From the NCBI RefSeq assembly GCF_964218355.1, contig NZ_CAXPMC010000026.1, positions 62,001 to 126,000 on the forward strand: 64,000 bases of DNA, in the 5' to 3' direction. A program made the translations under genes and the position numbers. Origin of the DNA: Ferrovibrio sp964218355 (GTDB taxonomy: Bacteria; Pseudomonadota; Alphaproteobacteria; Ferrovibrionales; Ferrovibrionaceae). The notes beneath the pieces were generated by a model. The model was not told the DNA's origin. It did no database searches and worked only from the letters and a program-made list of their open reading frames with translations. This document shows, piece after piece, positions 35,796-47,585 of the stretch (positions are counted from its first letter, which is position 1; each line of letters starts with the position of its first letter).

Positions 35796-37642
35796 CAATC
35801 GGTATCCGATGCCGAAACCTGGCTGCGCGCCGAACCGACCTCTGCCTGAAGGGCGACAAACCGCTGCCATGCCTCTGGATTGGTGTCGCTGGCCAGATCG
35901 GCCTCTGCAGCCGCCAGTTCCTGCTCCAGCTCCGCCAACCGGTAACGCTGCACAGCCTGATACCACCCCTTTTCCACCTTGTCCCGGGCAGTCCCGGCAC
36001 GCGCAAACGGCTCGAGAACCCGCCCGCTCTCGCCGGTCGCGAGGTCGAGCTGGGGTCCGAGTCCCTGCTGCCTCAAATGGGCCGCGAAGGCCTCGCCGTC
36101 AAGACCCGGATGGCGGGAGGCCTCTTCTAGAATCCGGCTCTTGAGGCTGTCAAGCGGCCCCTGCGGGAAGGACAGGGCGGCGAAGACCTCTCCATGGTCC
36201 TCCAGGAGCCAGGGATGGGCCACCACAGCCGCCAGCAGGGCCCGTTCTGTGCGGCCGGACAGGCCACTGGTGATCGGCCCCGTATCCCCCTCGGGCTGCT
36301 GCGGCCGGCCAAAGCCGGGCCGGATCCGGCCCGGGCTCCAGTTGCGGCCGCCCGGGGGCCATGCGGTCCGGGCGGGTGCAAACAAATTGCGCATACGGGC
36401 GCGGAAATGCTCGCGATAGTGGTTCTGAACGGCCGGACTCTTGATCTGGTTGGCCAGGCCGATCAGGGCCGCCTCCAGCGCAGCCCGGCGCTCCGGCGTG
36501 TCGAGTGGCCGGTTCTCGGTCTCGCGACGCCAGAGAATGTCGGCAAGCGGCAGGGCATTGGACAGAACCTCATCCATGGCAGCACGCCCCTGGCTGCGGA
36601 CCAGATCATCCGGGTCCTGACCGCCCGGCAGAATGGCAAACCGAAAGGACCGGCCGGGCTCCAGCAGCGGCATGGCGCGGTCGGCTGCCCTGAGTGCTGC
36701 CCGCCAGCCGGCATTGTCGCCATCAAAACAGAGAATCGGCTCGTTGCTCAGCCGCCAGAGCAGCGCCATCTGCTCTTCCGTCAGTGCGGTTCCCAGCGGG
36801 GCGACGGCATGGGCGATGCCTGCCTGGGCGAGGGCGATCACGTCCATATAGCCTTCGACCACCACGACCGCCCCGGCCTCGCGGGCAGCCTCGCGGGCGT
36901 TGGCATGGTTGTAGAGGTTGAAGCCCTTGTGGAAGAGGGGGGTCTCCGGTGAATTCAGGTATTTGGCCGGAGCATCCGGATCCAGCGCCCGACCGCCGAA
37001 GGCAATCACCCGGCCGCGTCGGTCCCCGATCGGGAACATCACCCGGTTGCGGAAACGGTCGTAGCTGGCGCCACCCTCTTCGGGTTTGATCAGCAGTCCG
37101 GCCTCGACCAGCATCGTTTCCGGGATATTCCGCGCCAGCATGGCCTCTTTCAGGGCCGTGCGACTGGCGGGAGCGTAGCCCAGTCGGAACCGCTCGACGG
37201 TGTCGGCGGTCAGCCCGCGCTTGCGAATGTAGGCGCGGGCTTCGGTGCCGGTATCCCCCTGCAACTGTGCCTGGAACCATTTTGCCGCTTCTTCCATGGC
37301 CTTGCCCAGTGTTGCGGCCTGGTCGGCTTTCTGGCGGTCCTCGGGGCGAACCTGCGGCACGGCTAGGCCGGCCTCCTGGGCGATCTGCTCGACGGCCTCA
37401 GGGAAAGACAGGCCGGCATTGCGCATCACGAAGCCGATCACGTCGCCATGGGCGCCGCAGCCGAAGCAATGGAAAAAGCCCTTGTCGTCGTTGACGGTAA
37501 AGGAGGGGGTCTTTTCGTTATGGAACGGGCACAGGCCGGTGAATTCGCGGCCGCGCTTGATCAGGCGCACCGAACGCCCGATGACACCTGACAACGGCAC
37601 CCGGTTGCGGAGTTCTTCAAGAAAGGAATCGGGAAATGCCAT
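35795..37642 (-). CDS. dnaG: DNA primase
   Basis: A 615-residue bacterial primase that makes RNA primers at the replication fork. The N-terminal zinc finger is C38, H41, C59, C62 in GLCPFHNEK and FHCFGCGAHGD. The RNA polymerase core has the TOPRIM motifs VVEGYMDVIALAQ and FDGDNAGWRAA. A C-terminal DnaB-interacting domain follows. It lies between yqeY and rpoD on one strand, the alphaproteobacterial form of the macromolecular-synthesis operon (rpsU is absent here). Confidence 0.97.
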   Translation of the reverse strand: MAFPDSFLEELRNRVPLSGVIGRSVRLIKRGREFTGLCPFHNEKTPSFTVNDDKGFFHCFGCGAHGDVIGFVMRNAGLSFPEAVEQIAQEAGLAVPQVRPEDRQKADQAATLGKAMEEAAKWFQAQLQGDTGTEARAYIRKRGLTADTVERFRLGYAPASRTALKEAMLARNIPETMLVEAGLLIKPEEGGASYDRFRNRVMFPIGDRRGRVIAFGGRALDPDAPAKYLNSPETPLFHKGFNLYNHANAREAAREAGAVVVVEGYMDVIALAQAGIAHAVAPLGTALTEEQMALLWRLSNEPILCFDGDNAGWRAALRAADRAMPLLEPGRSFRFAILPGGQDPDDLVRSQGRAAMDEVLSNALPLADILWRRETENRPLDTPERRAALEAALIGLANQIKSPAVQNHYREHFRARMRNLFAPARTAWPPGGRNWSPGRIRPGFGRPQQPEGDTGPITSGLSGRTERALLAAVVAHPWLLEDHGEVFAALSFPQGPLDSLKSRILEEASRHPGLDGEAFAAHLRQQGLGPQLDLATGESGRVLEPFARAGTARDKVEKGWYQAVQRYRLAELEQELAAAEADLASDTNPEAWQRFVALQAEVGSARSQVSASDTD

Positions 37643-37708
37643 AACCCCTCTTCCCCGGCCCGACTCAGGGCCCAGGCGACAAAGCTGCCAAGGCTAGCAA
37701 GGAAGCGC

Positions 37709-38167
37709 CTAGGTCAGAAGCCCTTTCAGGACGGCCGCAGCCTTGGAAAAGTCCATCTGACCAACATACTTGCCCTTCAGAACGGCCATGGCCTTGCCCA
37801 TGTCCTTGATGCCCTGGGCGCCGACCTCGGCTATCGCAGCCTTTGCCGCCGCCTCGACCTCAGCTTCGGACAGCTGCTGGGGCAGGTAGGTCTCGATGAT
37901 GGCGATTTCTTCCTTTTCCTGCTCAACTAGGTCGAGCCGGCCGCCCTGCTCATAGGCGGTGATCGATTCGCGGCGCTGGCGCACCATGGTCTGCAGCATC
38001 GCAAGAATGTCGGTTTCCGGAATGCCGCTGCGGTCGGCCCCATCGGTACGGGCAGCGATGTCACGATCCTTCAGCGCAGCCAGAATTAGACGCAGGGTAG
38101 CCGTGCGGCGGGCATCCTTTGCCTTCATGGCGTCCTTGAGCGCCTGGTTGAGCGTCTCGCGCAGCAT
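37709..38167 (-). CDS. GatB/YqeY-domain protein
   Basis: A 152-residue, all-helical YqeY protein. The family resembles the C-terminal tRNA-binding domain of GatB and is thought to act on tRNA or translation quality, without firm function. The sequence MLRETLNQALKDAMKAKD and EIAIIETYLPQQLSEAEVE are diagnostic. GGGGGATGAAGG precedes the ATG. It is the first gene of yqeY-dnaG-(terminator)-rpoD and is divergent from carA over 316 bp. Confidence 0.93.
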   Translation of the reverse strand: MLRETLNQALKDAMKAKDARRTATLRLILAALKDRDIAARTDGADRSGIPETDILAMLQTMVRQRRESITAYEQGGRLDLVEQEKEEIAIIETYLPQQLSEAEVEAAAKAAIAEVGAQGIKDMGKAMAVLKGKYVGQMDFSKAAAVLKGLLT

Positions 38168-38291
38168 CCTTCATCCCCCAGCGGTATACAGAATCGTATT
38201 TTTCGGAAGGGGGGCAGCATAGACCAAGGCGGGGATTCGCGCAAATCTGTAAGCGTCTGAAAAATATGCATATTCCGACGGGTTGACGGAC

Positions 38292-38319
38292 TTGACCTAT
38301 GGCCGGGTTTTGGTATCGT
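38292..38319 (+). promoter_or_regulatory. carA: candidate promoter of the carA leader
   Basis: TTGACC at 38292-38297 is 16 bp from TATCGT at 38314-38319, a plausible sigma-70 pair giving a start near 38326. A perfect TATAAT at 38364 lacks a -35 hexamer at proper spacing. The 316-bp gap 38168-38483 otherwise holds three hairpins: 38336-38353, 38379-38416 and 38446-38462. Confidence 0.4.
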
Positions 38320-38378
38320 CCCACCCCGGTCGCCGCAGCGAGGCATCGCTGCCGCAATCATCGTATAATCTGTCCCGT

Positions 38379-38422
38379 ACCGCCGGAGCTGGGCTTAGCG
38401 CATCGCCCTCCGGTGGTTTTTT
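38379..38422 (+). terminator. intrinsic terminator inside the carA 5' leader (possible attenuator)
   Basis: ACCGCCGGAG pairs with CTCCGGTGGT (10 bp, one G-U). The loop contains a further GGGC/GCCC pairing, and a run of six T residues follows. It lies 62 bp before the carA start and points the same way. Because yqeY is transcribed away from it, it cannot be the terminator of that neighbouring gene. It is therefore a leader attenuator or the end of a ~100-nt small RNA. A second perfect hairpin (GCAGCGA/TCGCTGC) precedes it at 38336-38353. Confidence 0.7.
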
Positions 38423-38483
38423 GCGGCCAGATTGCCAGATTTCGCCGGGCCTGATGCCCGGTCTGCGTATGGAGAAACCGGAG

Positions 38484-39659
38484 ATGGCCCAGACAGCGAA
38501 ATATGCCGCCGCGCCCGGACCGGGCTACACCGGCGTTGTGGTCCTGGCCGATGGCGGCGTCTTCTGGGGATACGGACTGGGCGCCGAGGGCGACGCGGTC
38601 GGCGAAGTCTGCTTCAACACCTCGATGACCGGCTATCAGGAAATCCTCACCGACCCCTCCTATGCCGGGCAGATCATCAGCTTCACCTTCCCGCATATCG
38701 GCAATGTCGGCACCAACCTGGAAGATATCGAGACCCAGGGCATTGCTGCCCGCGGTCTGATCCTGCGGGCGCCGGTCACGTCGCCGTCGAATTTCCGCAG
38801 CCACAGCCATCTTGATGACTGGCTGAAGCTGCGGTCGCTGGTCGGCGTCTCTGGCATCGATACCCGGGCCATGACCCGGCGCATCCGGGATGGCGGTGCG
38901 CCGAACGGCGTGGTTGCCCATCGCCAGGACGGCAAGTTCGACCTTGAGGCTCTGCATGCCAAGGCGAAGAACTGGCCGGGGCTGGAAGGCATGGATCTGG
39001 CCGCCGAGGTCAGCTGCCGTCAGACCTATACCTGGGACGAGACACGCTGGCAGCTTGGCCAGGGCTACGGCCGCCAGACAGCGCCTAAATTTCATGTCGT
39101 GGCCATCGACTACGGCATCAAGCGCAACATCCTGCGCTGCCTGGCCGATGCCGGTTGCAAGGTCACGGTCGTGCCCGGCAACAGCTCGGCCGAGGATGTG
39201 CTGCGGCACCAGCCCGATGGCGTGTTCCTCTCCAACGGCCCCGGCGATCCGGCGGCTACCGGCGAATATGCCGTGCCGGTGATCCGCAGCCTGATTGGCA
39301 GTGGCAAGCCGGTCTTCGGTATATGCCTGGGCCACCAGATGATGGCGCTGGCGCTCGGTGGCCGCACCGGCAAGATGGATCGCGGTCATCGCGGAGCCAA
39401 CCACCCGGTGAAAGATCTCGAGAGCGGCAAGGTGGAGATCACCAGCCAGAATCATGGTTTCTGTGTGATCGAGGACAGCCTGCCGGCGAATGTGGTCCGC
39501 ACGCACATATCGCTGTTCGACGGTTCCAACGAAGGCTTGAAGCTGACCGACAAGCCGGTCTTCTCGGTGCAGTACCATCCGGAAGCCTCGCCCGGCCCGC
39601 AGGACGCCCATTATCTCTTCGACCGTTTCGTAAAACTGATGGAGCAGCAGCGCAGCTGA
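38484..39659 (+). CDS. carA: carbamoyl-phosphate synthase small (glutaminase) subunit
   Basis: A 391-residue subunit that hydrolyses glutamine and channels ammonia to CarB, supplying carbamoyl phosphate for pyrimidines and arginine. The N-terminal domain starts LADGGVFWGYGLGAEGDAVG. The class I amidotransferase triad is Cys in GICLGHQM and His/Glu in YHPEASPGPQD. I use the ATG at 38484, with GGAG upstream, which gives the usual length; the ATG at 38469 is in frame. carB follows after 31 bp. Confidence 0.96.
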   Translation: MAQTAKYAAAPGPGYTGVVVLADGGVFWGYGLGAEGDAVGEVCFNTSMTGYQEILTDPSYAGQIISFTFPHIGNVGTNLEDIETQGIAARGLILRAPVTSPSNFRSHSHLDDWLKLRSLVGVSGIDTRAMTRRIRDGGAPNGVVAHRQDGKFDLEALHAKAKNWPGLEGMDLAAEVSCRQTYTWDETRWQLGQGYGRQTAPKFHVVAIDYGIKRNILRCLADAGCKVTVVPGNSSAEDVLRHQPDGVFLSNGPGDPAATGEYAVPVIRSLIGSGKPVFGICLGHQMMALALGGRTGKMDRGHRGANHPVKDLESGKVEITSQNHGFCVIEDSLPANVVRTHISLFDGSNEGLKLTDKPVFSVQYHPEASPGPQDAHYLFDRFVKLMEQQRS

Positions 39660-39690
39660 CGCGGGTTTCGCGCACTGCCCCAGGTGAATC

Positions 39691-42924
<3,234 letters not shown>

Positions 42925-42946
42925 CGGTCAGCGAGGAAGGGGAATT

Positions 42947-43420
42947 ATGCAGAAGATTCCGATGACCGCGGCCGGGTACCAGCGGCTGGAAGATGAGCTT
43001 AAGCACCTGAAGTCCGTCGAGCGGCCGGCCGTTATCCGCGCGATTTCCGAAGCGCGCGAACATGGCGATCTCTCGGAGAATGCCGAATACCATGCCGCAA
43101 AGGAGCGGCAGGGCTGGATCGAGACGCGTGTGCTCGAGCTGGAAGACAAGCTGCGCCGTGCAGAGGTCATTGACGTTTCCAAACTGTCCGGCGACAAGGT
43201 CAAATTCGGTGCCACGGTCGTGCTGTCCGATGAAGACAGCGGCGAGGAAAGCACATATCAGATCGTCGGGGCCGATGAGGCCGACATCAAGGCCGGTCTG
43301 CTCTCGATTACCGCGCCGCTGGCCCGCGCCCTGGTTGGCAAGGCGGAAGGGGACAGCGTCGAGGTAACCACACCGGGCGGCGCCAAGGCCTACGAGATCA
43401 TTTCAGTCGCATTCAAGTAA
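42947..43420 (+). CDS. greA: transcription elongation factor GreA
   Basis: A 157-residue Gre factor that rescues backtracked RNA polymerase by stimulating transcript cleavage. The N-terminal coiled coil carries the catalytic acidic tip (GDLSENAEYHAAKE). The C-terminal FKBP-like domain includes LLSITAPLARALVGK and ends GGAKAYEIISV. AGGAAGGGG precedes the ATG at 42947. It is in the common carAB-greA order and is probably read from the same transcript. Confidence 0.97.
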   Translation: MQKIPMTAAGYQRLEDELKHLKSVERPAVIRAISEAREHGDLSENAEYHAAKERQGWIETRVLELEDKLRRAEVIDVSKLSGDKVKFGATVVLSDEDSGEESTYQIVGADEADIKAGLLSITAPLARALVGKAEGDSVEVTTPGGAKAYEIISVAFK

Positions 43421-43456
43421 ACGATCTGCAGGGCGCACCGGCAGGGAGGATATCCG

Positions 43457-44317
43457 GTGGATCGCGAAACCCTCGACAGGCTCTACAACAATCGTGCTGC
43501 CGTTCCGAACCACCAGCAGGATATCGATCGCTGGGAGGCAGCGAGCCGGTTGACGCGCGAGCGGGCTCTCTGCCGCCTCGATCTGCCTTACGGCGCACAT
43601 CCCCGCGAGAGCTTCGACCTGTTCACGACAGCAGAGCCGGATCGTCCGCTCCTGGTGTTCATCCATGGTGGCTACTGGCAGGCGCTCGACAAATCATGGT
43701 TCAGCTTCGTGGCCGATGGCTTCACCATGCCGGCGGCAGGGGGGCTCGCCAATGTCGCGGTGCTCAACTATCCATTGGCGCCCGAGGCCGATATGGATCG
43801 CATTGTTGCGTCAATCCGCCGGGCTCTGGTCTGGCTGTGGCGTGAGGCAGCTCCGCTGGGCTTCGACCCGAACCGCATCTATGTCACCGGCCATTCGGCC
43901 GGAGGGCATCTGACAGCAATCGCGGCGCTGACCGACTGGACGGCGCAGGACGGTGCCGCACCTGTTGATCTCGTGAAGGGGGGGGTGGCAATCTCCGGCC
44001 TCTACGATCTGCTGCCGATCCGCTCCTGCTATCTGAACGACAGGCTGCGCATGACCGGTCCGGTTGCGATCCGGAACAGTCCGCAGTTCATGCTGCCGTT
44101 CCATCATGGCGGGCTGCCCCCCCTGGCGTTCGCCGTCGGCAGCGACGAGACGGCGGCTTTTCACGGCCAGCAACACGATTTCGTGAAAGCTTATGCGGAG
44201 CGTGGCGGGCAGGTGACGGAAGTCACAGCGCCGGGTATGCATCATTTCAGTATCGTTCACGAACTGGCACGGCCGGATAGTCAGATCCGGTCCGCGCTGG
44301 CTGCCATGATGCGATAG
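43457..44317 (+). CDS. alpha/beta hydrolase (kynurenine formamidase-like)
   Basis: A 286-residue hydrolase. The oxyanion motif HGGYWQALDKS and nucleophile elbow GHSAGGHL are followed by an Asp/Gly region and a late His in TAPGMHHFS. It is a paralogue of the protein encoded at 1-611. The start is a GTG at 43457 with GGGAGGA upstream. Formamidase or esterase activity is inferred from the family only; no kynurenine pathway genes are nearby. The response-regulator gene follows 10 bp later. Confidence 0.88.
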   Translation: MDRETLDRLYNNRAAVPNHQQDIDRWEAASRLTRERALCRLDLPYGAHPRESFDLFTTAEPDRPLLVFIHGGYWQALDKSWFSFVADGFTMPAAGGLANVAVLNYPLAPEADMDRIVASIRRALVWLWREAAPLGFDPNRIYVTGHSAGGHLTAIAALTDWTAQDGAAPVDLVKGGVAISGLYDLLPIRSCYLNDRLRMTGPVAIRNSPQFMLPFHHGGLPPLAFAVGSDETAAFHGQQHDFVKAYAERGGQVTEVTAPGMHHFSIVHELARPDSQIRSALAAMMR

Positions 44318-44327
44318 GGAGACGGGA

Positions 44328-45020
44328 ATGAGTGGTGCCAAGCGTGTCCTGCTGGTCGATGACGACCGCACCCTGCAGTCGCTGCTGGCCGAACAGCTGG
44401 AAACGACCAGGGAATTCACGACCACCTGCGTTAACGATGCCGCCGCGGCTATCGACATCGTCGGGCACGACCATTTTGACCTCGTTCTGCTCGATGTCGG
44501 TCTGCCGGACATGGACGGCCGCGATGTCTGCCGGGAGCTACGCCGGCTGGGTGTGCGGGCCCCGATCCTGATGCTGACCGCTGCAGACGCCGATGCCGAT
44601 ACCATCCGCGGCCTGGAATCCGGCGCAAATGATTATATCAGCAAGCCGTTCAAGCTGGGCGTGCTGCTGGCCCGGATCCGGGCTCAGCTGCGTCAGTTCG
44701 AGCAGAGCGAGGATGCTGTCTTCACCATCGGGCCCTACACTTTCCGGCCGGCCAACAAGCTTCTGCTGGACAACGAAAAGGCCGGCAGGAAGGTGCGTCT
44801 GACCGAGAAGGAAACGGCAATCCTCAAGTTCCTGCTGCGCGCCGGCGGCAAGCCGGTTTCGCGCGAAACGCTGCTCACCGAGGTCTGGGGGTATAACGCC
44901 GGTGTATCGACCCACACACTGGAGACCCATATCTACCGGCTGCGGCAGAAGATCGAGCGCAACCCGGGTGAGGCGGCCCTGCTGATCACTGATCCCGGGG
45001 GGTACCGCCTGCAGCCCTAG
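44328..45020 (+). CDS. OmpR-family response regulator (orphan)
   Basis: A 230-residue DNA-binding regulator. The receiver domain has the acidic pocket (VDDD), phospho-acceptor Asp56 in VLLDVGLPDMDG and the switch Lys in YISKPF. The C-terminal winged helix ends RQKIERNPGEAALLITDPGGYRLQP. No histidine kinase is encoded nearby. Its stop codon TAG is shared in the palindrome CTAG with the convergent enoyl-CoA hydratase gene (3-bp overlap). Targets unknown. Confidence 0.93.
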   Translation: MSGAKRVLLVDDDRTLQSLLAEQLETTREFTTTCVNDAAAAIDIVGHDHFDLVLLDVGLPDMDGRDVCRELRRLGVRAPILMLTAADADADTIRGLESGANDYISKPFKLGVLLARIRAQLRQFEQSEDAVFTIGPYTFRPANKLLLDNEKAGRKVRLTEKETAILKFLLRAGGKPVSRETLLTEVWGYNAGVSTHTLETHIYRLRQKIERNPGEAALLITDPGGYRLQP

Positions 45021-45772
45021 CGTCCGGCAAAGACCGGCGGCCGCTTTTCGGTCATGGCCCGGCGGCCTTCCTGGAAATCTTCGCCATGAAAGCTGGTGGC
45101 GAAGCGGTCGCGGGCGGCGCGCTCGTCCAGCAGGCCCTCGGCGATCTGGTTCAGGGTCTGTTTCATACCGCGCAGCGACAGGGGGGCAAGACCGGCCAGC
45201 GAGGCAGCAATGCCATCGGCCCGCGCCGGGAGTTCTTCGGCCGGGACCAGCCAATCAAGAAAACCGCAGCGCAGCATTTCCTCCGCATCAAAGGTTTCCG
45301 CCGCCAGGAACAGGCGCTTAGCCGGTCCGAGGCCGAGGCGGGTAACGGCGCGTTTCAGCCCATGCACGTGATACTGGATGCCGAGCTTCGCTGGCGGGAT
45401 GAAGGTTTTCATGCCATGGACGCCGAGGCGGAAATCGCAGGCCAGCGCGAGGTCAGTGCCGCCGCCATAGACGCCGCCTTGCAGTGCACACAGGGTCGGG
45501 AAGGGCAGGGCTTCCAGCCGGTCGGCAACCCGCTCCAGCGGACTGTCGCGCCAGTCATGGTTTGCCACTGAAACAAAATCCACGCCGGCGCAGAAACTTT
45601 TGCCGGTAGCCTGCAGCACCAGTACACGGATAGCGGGATCGGCGGCCAGATTCAGCAAGGCGGTGTCCAGCGCCTCCAGGTCGGCAATCTCGAGCGCATT
45701 GTGCTTTTCCGGCCTGGTAAATGTGATGGTCGCCCGGAAATCGCGGAATTCTTGAATAAATGCTTGAGACAT
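45017..45772 (-). CDS. enoyl-CoA hydratase/isomerase family protein
   Basis: A 251-residue crotonase-fold protein. The oxyanion-hole signatures are KSFCAGVDF and LQGGVYGGGTDLALACDFRLG; the first catalytic Glu position is replaced by Gly/Thr there. It could be a hydratase, isomerase or hydrolase of a CoA thioester; the exact substrate is open. The ATG at 45772 is chosen, since the upstream extension is low-complexity. It is convergent with the response regulator. Confidence 0.86.
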   Translation of the reverse strand: MSQAFIQEFRDFRATITFTRPEKHNALEIADLEALDTALLNLAADPAIRVLVLQATGKSFCAGVDFVSVANHDWRDSPLERVADRLEALPFPTLCALQGGVYGGGTDLALACDFRLGVHGMKTFIPPAKLGIQYHVHGLKRAVTRLGLGPAKRLFLAAETFDAEEMLRCGFLDWLVPAEELPARADGIAASLAGLAPLSLRGMKQTLNQIAEGLLDERAARDRFATSFHGEDFQEGRRAMTEKRPPVFAGR

Positions 45773-45891
45773 GCGCCGCACCGCCCTTAATCTTGAGGAG
45801 AGACATATTCCGTTTTGCCCCGGCCGACGGCAAGGCCCGAGGTCAATGAGGCGCTCCGTCCCTCGACGCTGACGGGAAATAGGAGGCCCAA

Positions 45892-46722
45892 GTGGGGGTA
45901 GAAGAGTTCTATGTCCGCTTCTGGGGTGTCCGCGGCAGCATTGCCGTGGGCTCACCCGATGTCATGCGCTACGGCGGTAACACGTCGTCGCTGGAAATAC
46001 GCTGCGGCTCGCATCTTCTTCTGTTCGATGCGGGCACGGGTTTGCGCGCGCTCGGCATTGCGCTGCGGGAAGAAAGCCCGGTCGATGCGGACCTTTTTCT
46101 CACCCACACCCATTATGACCATGTCTGCGGATTGCCCCATTTCTGCGCCGCGTTCAACCCGCAAAACCGCTTTCGCATCCATGCCGGCCATGTCACCGAT
46201 GCCGGCGGCATCAAGGGTGTGCTGAAGCAGATGATGTGTTCGCCGCTGTTTCCGGTGCCGCTGGAGATTTTCCAGGCCGAGCTCAGCTTTCATGATTTTC
46301 GTCAGGGAGACGTGCTGTCTCCGCATCCCGGAGTGACAGTGCGGACAGCGCCCCTGAGCCACCCCGACCTCGCAACCGGCTACCGCGTCGAATATGCCGG
46401 CAAGTCGATCTGCTACCTGACCGATACCGAGCATCCGGCTGAAGGTTTCGACCAGCATATCCTGAAGCTGATCCGGGGCGCAGATATTGTGATCTATGAT
46501 TCGATGTATACCGACGAGGAGTACGCCTGCCGTCAGGGCTGGGGGCATTCGACGTGGCAGGCCGGCGCCAGGCTTTGTGACGAGGCCGGCGTCAAGACGT
46601 TTGTGGTGTTTCACCACGATCCCGAACATGATGATACCTTTATGGACAAGGTAGCTGCCAATGTGGAGGCCGCGCGGCCGGGTTCGGTGGTGGCCCGTGA
46701 AGGCATGATTCTGCGCCCCTGA
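45892..46722 (+). CDS. MBL-fold metallo-hydrolase
   Basis: A 276-residue metallo-beta-lactamase-fold protein. The N-terminus FYVRFWGVRGSIAVGSPDVM and GGNTSSLEIR are typical of the PhnP/phosphodiesterase-like subgroup. The metal motif is HTHYDHVCGLPHF, with later His/Asp residues (HHDPEHDD). It may hydrolyse a phosphodiester or cyclic phosphate, but this is inferred from subgroup only. GTG at 45892 has GGAGG nearby. Its last base is the first base of the next start (TGATG). Confidence 0.87.
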   Translation: MGVEEFYVRFWGVRGSIAVGSPDVMRYGGNTSSLEIRCGSHLLLFDAGTGLRALGIALREESPVDADLFLTHTHYDHVCGLPHFCAAFNPQNRFRIHAGHVTDAGGIKGVLKQMMCSPLFPVPLEIFQAELSFHDFRQGDVLSPHPGVTVRTAPLSHPDLATGYRVEYAGKSICYLTDTEHPAEGFDQHILKLIRGADIVIYDSMYTDEEYACRQGWGHSTWQAGARLCDEAGVKTFVVFHHDPEHDDTFMDKVAANVEAARPGSVVAREGMILRP

Positions 46723-47585
46723 TGATGGCAGGCCGTTCCGTCAGCCGCCGGCTCCGCATGGGGCTGCAGACCCTGCTCGGCCCGGTATTCGGCCTGCGGC
46801 GCCAGGGGTTCTTCATCCCATATCGCTACGCCGACAATGTTGCCGAGCGCCAGCCGGCCTATGCCGCACTGGAAAGCCGTTTCATGGCGGCCGTTCCGGC
46901 TTTTGCGGCGCTGTTGAGCGAAGCCGGCAGCCATGAAGTGGCGTTTGATCGTATTGCTGCCACTGCTGACTCTCCGCCGGCACCGCGGTTTACCCAGAGC
47001 TGGTTCCCCACGCTCGATGCGGTGGCGGCTTACACGCTGGTCCGCCGCCATCGGCCGGCCCGCATTGTCGAGGTAGGGTCCGGCCATTCGACGCGGTTTC
47101 TCGCCCGGGCTGTTGCGGATGCCGGGCTGGACACCGCGATCACGGCAATCGACCCGGCGCCGCGTGCCAGCCTGCAGGGCCTGCCGATACGGTTCATCCC
47201 GGCGGTGATGCAGACCGCCGATCCGGGAATTTTTGCGGCCCTGCGGCCAGGCGACATCCTGTTCATCGATTCGAGCCACATCCTCATGCCCGGCACGGAT
47301 GTCGACTGGCTGCTCAACCGTATCCTTCCTGATCTGCCGGCCGGAGTGCTGGTGCATATCCACGACATCTTCCTGCCCGATGATTATCCGGCCGACTGGG
47401 GCTGGCGGGGCTATAACGAACAGCAGGGGCTGGGCCCGATGCTGGCCGGCGGCTGGGATATTCTGTTTGCCAGTCATTACATGGCAAGCCGCCATGCCGG
47501 TATCGTACAGGAGAGTATTGCCGGTCGTCTGCCGGCGGCAGCCGAGGGGCGCCCCGCCAGCCTGTGGCTGGTTCGACCACGCTAG
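46722..47585 (+). CDS. class I SAM-dependent methyltransferase
   Basis: A 287-residue methyltransferase of the Methyltransf_24 type. The SAM-binding motif is IVEVGSGHSTRFLA, followed by the acidic strand DILFIDSSHI. An N-terminal lobe of about 90 residues precedes it. It is coupled to the MBL gene (1-nt overlap). The substrate is unknown. It ends back-to-back with the oligopeptide permease gene within the 12-bp palindrome CGCTAGCTAGCG, leaving no room for a terminator. Confidence 0.87.
   Translation: MMAGRSVSRRLRMGLQTLLGPVFGLRRQGFFIPYRYADNVAERQPAYAALESRFMAAVPAFAALLSEAGSHEVAFDRIAATADSPPAPRFTQSWFPTLDAVAAYTLVRRHRPARIVEVGSGHSTRFLARAVADAGLDTAITAIDPAPRASLQGLPIRFIPAVMQTADPGIFAALRPGDILFIDSSHILMPGTDVDWLLNRILPDLPAGVLVHIHDIFLPDDYPADWGWRGYNEQQGLGPMLAGGWDILFASHYMASRHAGIVQESIAGRLPAAAEGRPASLWLVRPR

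Noticed and set aside
38364..38369. Perfect TATAAT as the carA promoter
   Set aside because: No -35-like hexamer at 15-19 bp upstream, and a start there would lie almost at the terminator stem.
38283..38483. N-terminal extension of carA to a TTG at 38283
   Set aside because: It would translate through the terminator hairpin, adds 67 residues not typical of CarA, and the ATG at 38484 has a good ribosome-binding site and usual length.
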